From the NCBI GenBank assembly GCA_002715465.1, contig PAYY01000013.1, positions 1 to 46,532 on the forward strand: a DNA stretch of 46,532 bases, given 5' to 3'. Positions 44,485 to 46,532 of the stretch are shown here, in pieces. This DNA is from Fidelibacterota bacterium. GTDB taxonomy: Bacteria > Marinisomatota > Marinisomatia > Marinisomatales > S15-B10. The notes under the pieces were generated by a model that was not told the origin of the DNA, ran no database searches, and saw only the letters and a program-made list of their open reading frames with translations. The translations under genes and the position numbers were made by a program. The number at the start of each line of letters is the position of its first letter. The first letter of the stretch is position 1.

Positions 44485-44961
44485 CTAATGACGAGATATA
44501 GCAACGCTTCCTGACCGTACAAATTCAACATTCTCAAATTTATCTAGGTCAAATAGAAGGTTATCTATTTCCTTAGATGTTCCCATTGCTTCAATAATAA
44601 ATGAGGAACCTTTGTCTTCTAAAATACTCACGCCCTTATTTTTAGCTAGCTGTCTAATATTCTTTTCGTTTCCAGATGACAAAGAAAACTTTACTAAAAG
44701 ATTTTCTCTAATAATATGTGAATCTCCATAAACACTTTGTACTTCAATTACATCAACAAGATTTTTTAAGGTTTGCGCATAAATTTCTTGTCGCTCATCT
44801 GGGATATCATTTACCACAATTGTTACCCTGCTAATATTTTGTTGTTCACAAGGAGCTACAGCTAAACTTTGAATATTAATGTTTCTTCTACGAAACTGGT
44901 TTACTATACGATTAAGTGCACCAGGAGTATCTTCAACAATAACGACATATGTCTGTTTCAT
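44485..44961 (-). CDS. ilvH: Acetolactate synthase regulatory subunit
   Basis: 158 residues with an N-terminal ACT domain (VVIVEDTPGALNRIVNQFRRRNINIQSLAV) that binds valine in relatives, then a C-terminal ACT-like domain. It raises the activity of IlvB and gives feedback sensitivity. It begins 5 bp after the ilvB stop. Confidence 0.95.
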   Translation of the reverse strand: MKQTYVVIVEDTPGALNRIVNQFRRRNINIQSLAVAPCEQQNISRVTIVVNDIPDERQEIYAQTLKNLVDVIEVQSVYGDSHIIRENLLVKFSLSSGNEKNIRQLAKNKGVSILEDKGSSFIIEAMGTSKEIDNLLFDLDKFENVEFVRSGSVAISRH

Positions 44962-44966
44962 TATTA

Positions 44967-46532
44967 CTAGTTTTCCTCAGTTGCCTTTATTGATTTTTTC
45001 TCTATATCATTATTGGGTCTTCTTATCATTTCATGAAGATTCGCCCCTGCTGGAACCATTGGATAGACCATATCATGTTGGTCTACAACAAATTCAATTA
45101 AACCACAACTTTTTGATGAACGAACTTCTTGTATTGTTTTTCTAGCTTCATCTTCATTGAAAACCCTGTGACCTTGGATGCGGTATGCCTCAGCTAGTTT
45201 GACGTAGTCAGGACTGTAAATAGGTGTCTCTGAATAGCGTGCATCATAAAATAGCTCTTGCCATTGTCTTACCATTCCAAGATAACCATTATTTATTATT
45301 GCAATATTAATATTAACTGATTCTTGAACTATGGTGGCGAGTTCCATAAGAGTCATTTGAATTCCACCATCACCTACAACAACCCAAATTTCTTTGCCTT
45401 TAACACTAAAACTGGCACCAATTGCAGCGGGTAGGGCAAATCCCATTGTCCCAAGTCCTCCTGAAGTTATGAGAGTCCTAGGGTCGTTATGAGCATAGTA
45501 TTGTGCCTCTAACATCTGATGTTGGCCAACATCAGAAACAATTACAGCATTGCCTTTAGTTCCCTCCCATATTGATCGAATAGCATGGGCTGCCATAAAT
45601 ACATTAGACTGTTGGTTTAATATCTCAACTTCATCAACTTCAGATTGCCATTTTTTAATTTGATTTAGCCATTTATTTCGGTCTTTATTAATTACTTCTG
45701 GAATTATTTTAAGAAGAACAGTAGAAAGATCACCATGGATTGCTGCATCTACATTTACATTCTTATTTAATTCAGCTTTATCTATATCAATATGGATTTT
45801 TTTAGAGTTTGGTGAATAAGTTTTCAAATTTCCTGTTACTCTATCATCAAAACGCATTCCGCAAGCGATTAATAAATCAGCATCTTGAATCGCGTTATTG
45901 GCATGAGCATTTCCATGCATTCCCATCATTCCCATATTTAAAGGGTGATTACTAGGAAAGCTACCAATTCCAAGTAATGTTGTAGAGACGGGAATTACAC
46001 CACTTTCAGCTAGTTTTTTTACTTGGGAAGTTCCTTCAGAAAGTAGAATTCCATGCCCAGCTAAAATGACAGGCTTTTCTGAGCTATTAATTAATGTTAT
46101 TGCTTTTGATAATTCTCCATCAATGTTTTCATAATTTGGCATATTGATACTTACAGTCCGTGAAGCAGCTTTAGGATAATTATAAATAGTCTTTGCGTTT
46201 TGAACATCTTTTGTAATATCAATTACTACTGGACCTGGGCGCCCTGTTCTAGCAATCTCAAAAGCATCAAAAATAGTTTTAGAAAGTTCATCGACGTCAG
46301 TTACAAGATAATTGTGCTTTGTGATAGGAAGAGTGATACCAGTAACATCAACTTCCTGAAAAGCGTCGGTTCCTATTACTGATTTAGGTACCTGTCCCGT
46401 TATACATATAATGGGTGAAGAGTCCAACATAGCTGTTGCAAGACCCGTAACCATATTAGTTGCTCCTGGACCAGAAGTCGCCATTGCGACTCCAACTTTA
46501 CCGCTAGCTCTTGAATAACCATCTGCCATATG
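44967..46532 (-). CDS. ilvB: Acetolactate synthase large subunit, 3' part
   Basis: ThDP-dependent condensation of pyruvate with pyruvate or 2-ketobutyrate. The window edge cuts off the N-terminus, including the catalytic Glu; the visible chain starts with HMADGYSRASGK and runs 521 residues to the stop. TSGPGATNMVTGLATA, GQVPKSVIGTDAFQEVD, the FAD-like domain and the ThDP-binding VVGDGGIQMTLMELATIVQ with INNGYLGMVRQWQELFY are intact. The ATG at 46529 is internal. ilvD and ilvE are not in the window and may lie beyond the edge. Confidence 0.96.
   Translation of the reverse strand, partial: HMADGYSRASGKVGVAMATSGPGATNMVTGLATAMLDSSPIICITGQVPKSVIGTDAFQEVDVTGITLPITKHNYLVTDVDELSKTIFDAFEIARTGRPGPVVIDITKDVQNAKTIYNYPKAASRTVSINMPNYENIDGELSKAITLINSSEKPVILAGHGILLSEGTSQVKKLAESGVIPVSTTLLGIGSFPSNHPLNMGMMGMHGNAHANNAIQDADLLIACGMRFDDRVTGNLKTYSPNSKKIHIDIDKAELNKNVNVDAAIHGDLSTVLLKIIPEVINKDRNKWLNQIKKWQSEVDEVEILNQQSNVFMAAHAIRSIWEGTKGNAVIVSDVGQHQMLEAQYYAHNDPRTLITSGGLGTMGFALPAAIGASFSVKGKEIWVVVGDGGIQMTLMELATIVQESVNINIAIINNGYLGMVRQWQELFYDARYSETPIYSPDYVKLAEAYRIQGHRVFNEDEARKTIQEVRSSKSCGLIEFVVDQHDMVYPMVPAGANLHEMIRRPNNDIEKKSIKATEEN

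Overview
The window is a low-GC, gene-dense bacterial chromosome segment of about 46.5 kb. Sodium-based energetics (Na+-NQR, NhaD, a sodium:solute symporter), Gram-negative envelope proteins, a class II DAHP synthase and a plant-like TyrA suggest an uncultured marine bacterium such as Candidatus Marinimicrobia (SAR406). That placement is inference; there is no rRNA or marker tree here. I see no insertion sequence, prophage, CRISPR array or tRNA.

Left part (1-6440): the 3' part of nqrF, a small convergent nqrM, nhaD, and a cobalamin adenosyltransferase whose stop overlaps the start of a predicted selenoprotein. That gene (3233-4282) has two in-frame TGA codons in a U-P-L-U arrangement just after a signal peptide. 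They are followed by a hairpin with the geometry of the E. coli fdhF SECIS upper stem. A sialidase-like lipoprotein with a CECC motif overlaps its 3' end. Next come two tandem, related, two-helix membrane proteins of 75 and 71 residues, with strong ribosome binding sites and a strong terminator.

Middle part (6512-20824): a tightly overlapped run yajC-def-fmt-rsmB-PASTA protein-polyprenol kinase-like-batA-hflX on the plus strand. It is followed by a rod-like structured RNA (about 170 nt, 6S-like) and a bidirectional terminator. A DUF255 (YyaL-like) lipoprotein with a coupled small gene lies on the minus strand, then a sodium:solute symporter and an MMPL/RND exporter on the plus strand.

Right part (20873-46532), all on the minus strand, is a biosynthetic supercluster. 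Transcription runs from the window's right end: ilvB-ilvH-ilvC-leuB-leuA-leuC-leuD-cimA-chorismate mutase. Next comes a short regulatory region, then trpEGDCFBA-pheA-tyrA-DAHP synthase-aroA-aroE-aroC-aroK-aroB-aroQ and finally a PAS-UbiA prenyltransferase fusion. All seven shikimate steps, the whole tryptophan pathway and the Phe/Tyr branch enzymes lie in one near-gapless unit of 16 genes.

Between chorismate mutase and trpE I find an unannotated 23-codon leader peptide containing Phe-Trp-Tyr-Tyr-Tyr, followed by mutually exclusive antiterminator and terminator hairpins. This looks like a ribosome-mediated attenuator that reads all three aromatic amino acids and gates the whole aromatic superoperon. 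The selenoprotein and this attenuator are the two strongest discoveries in the window.
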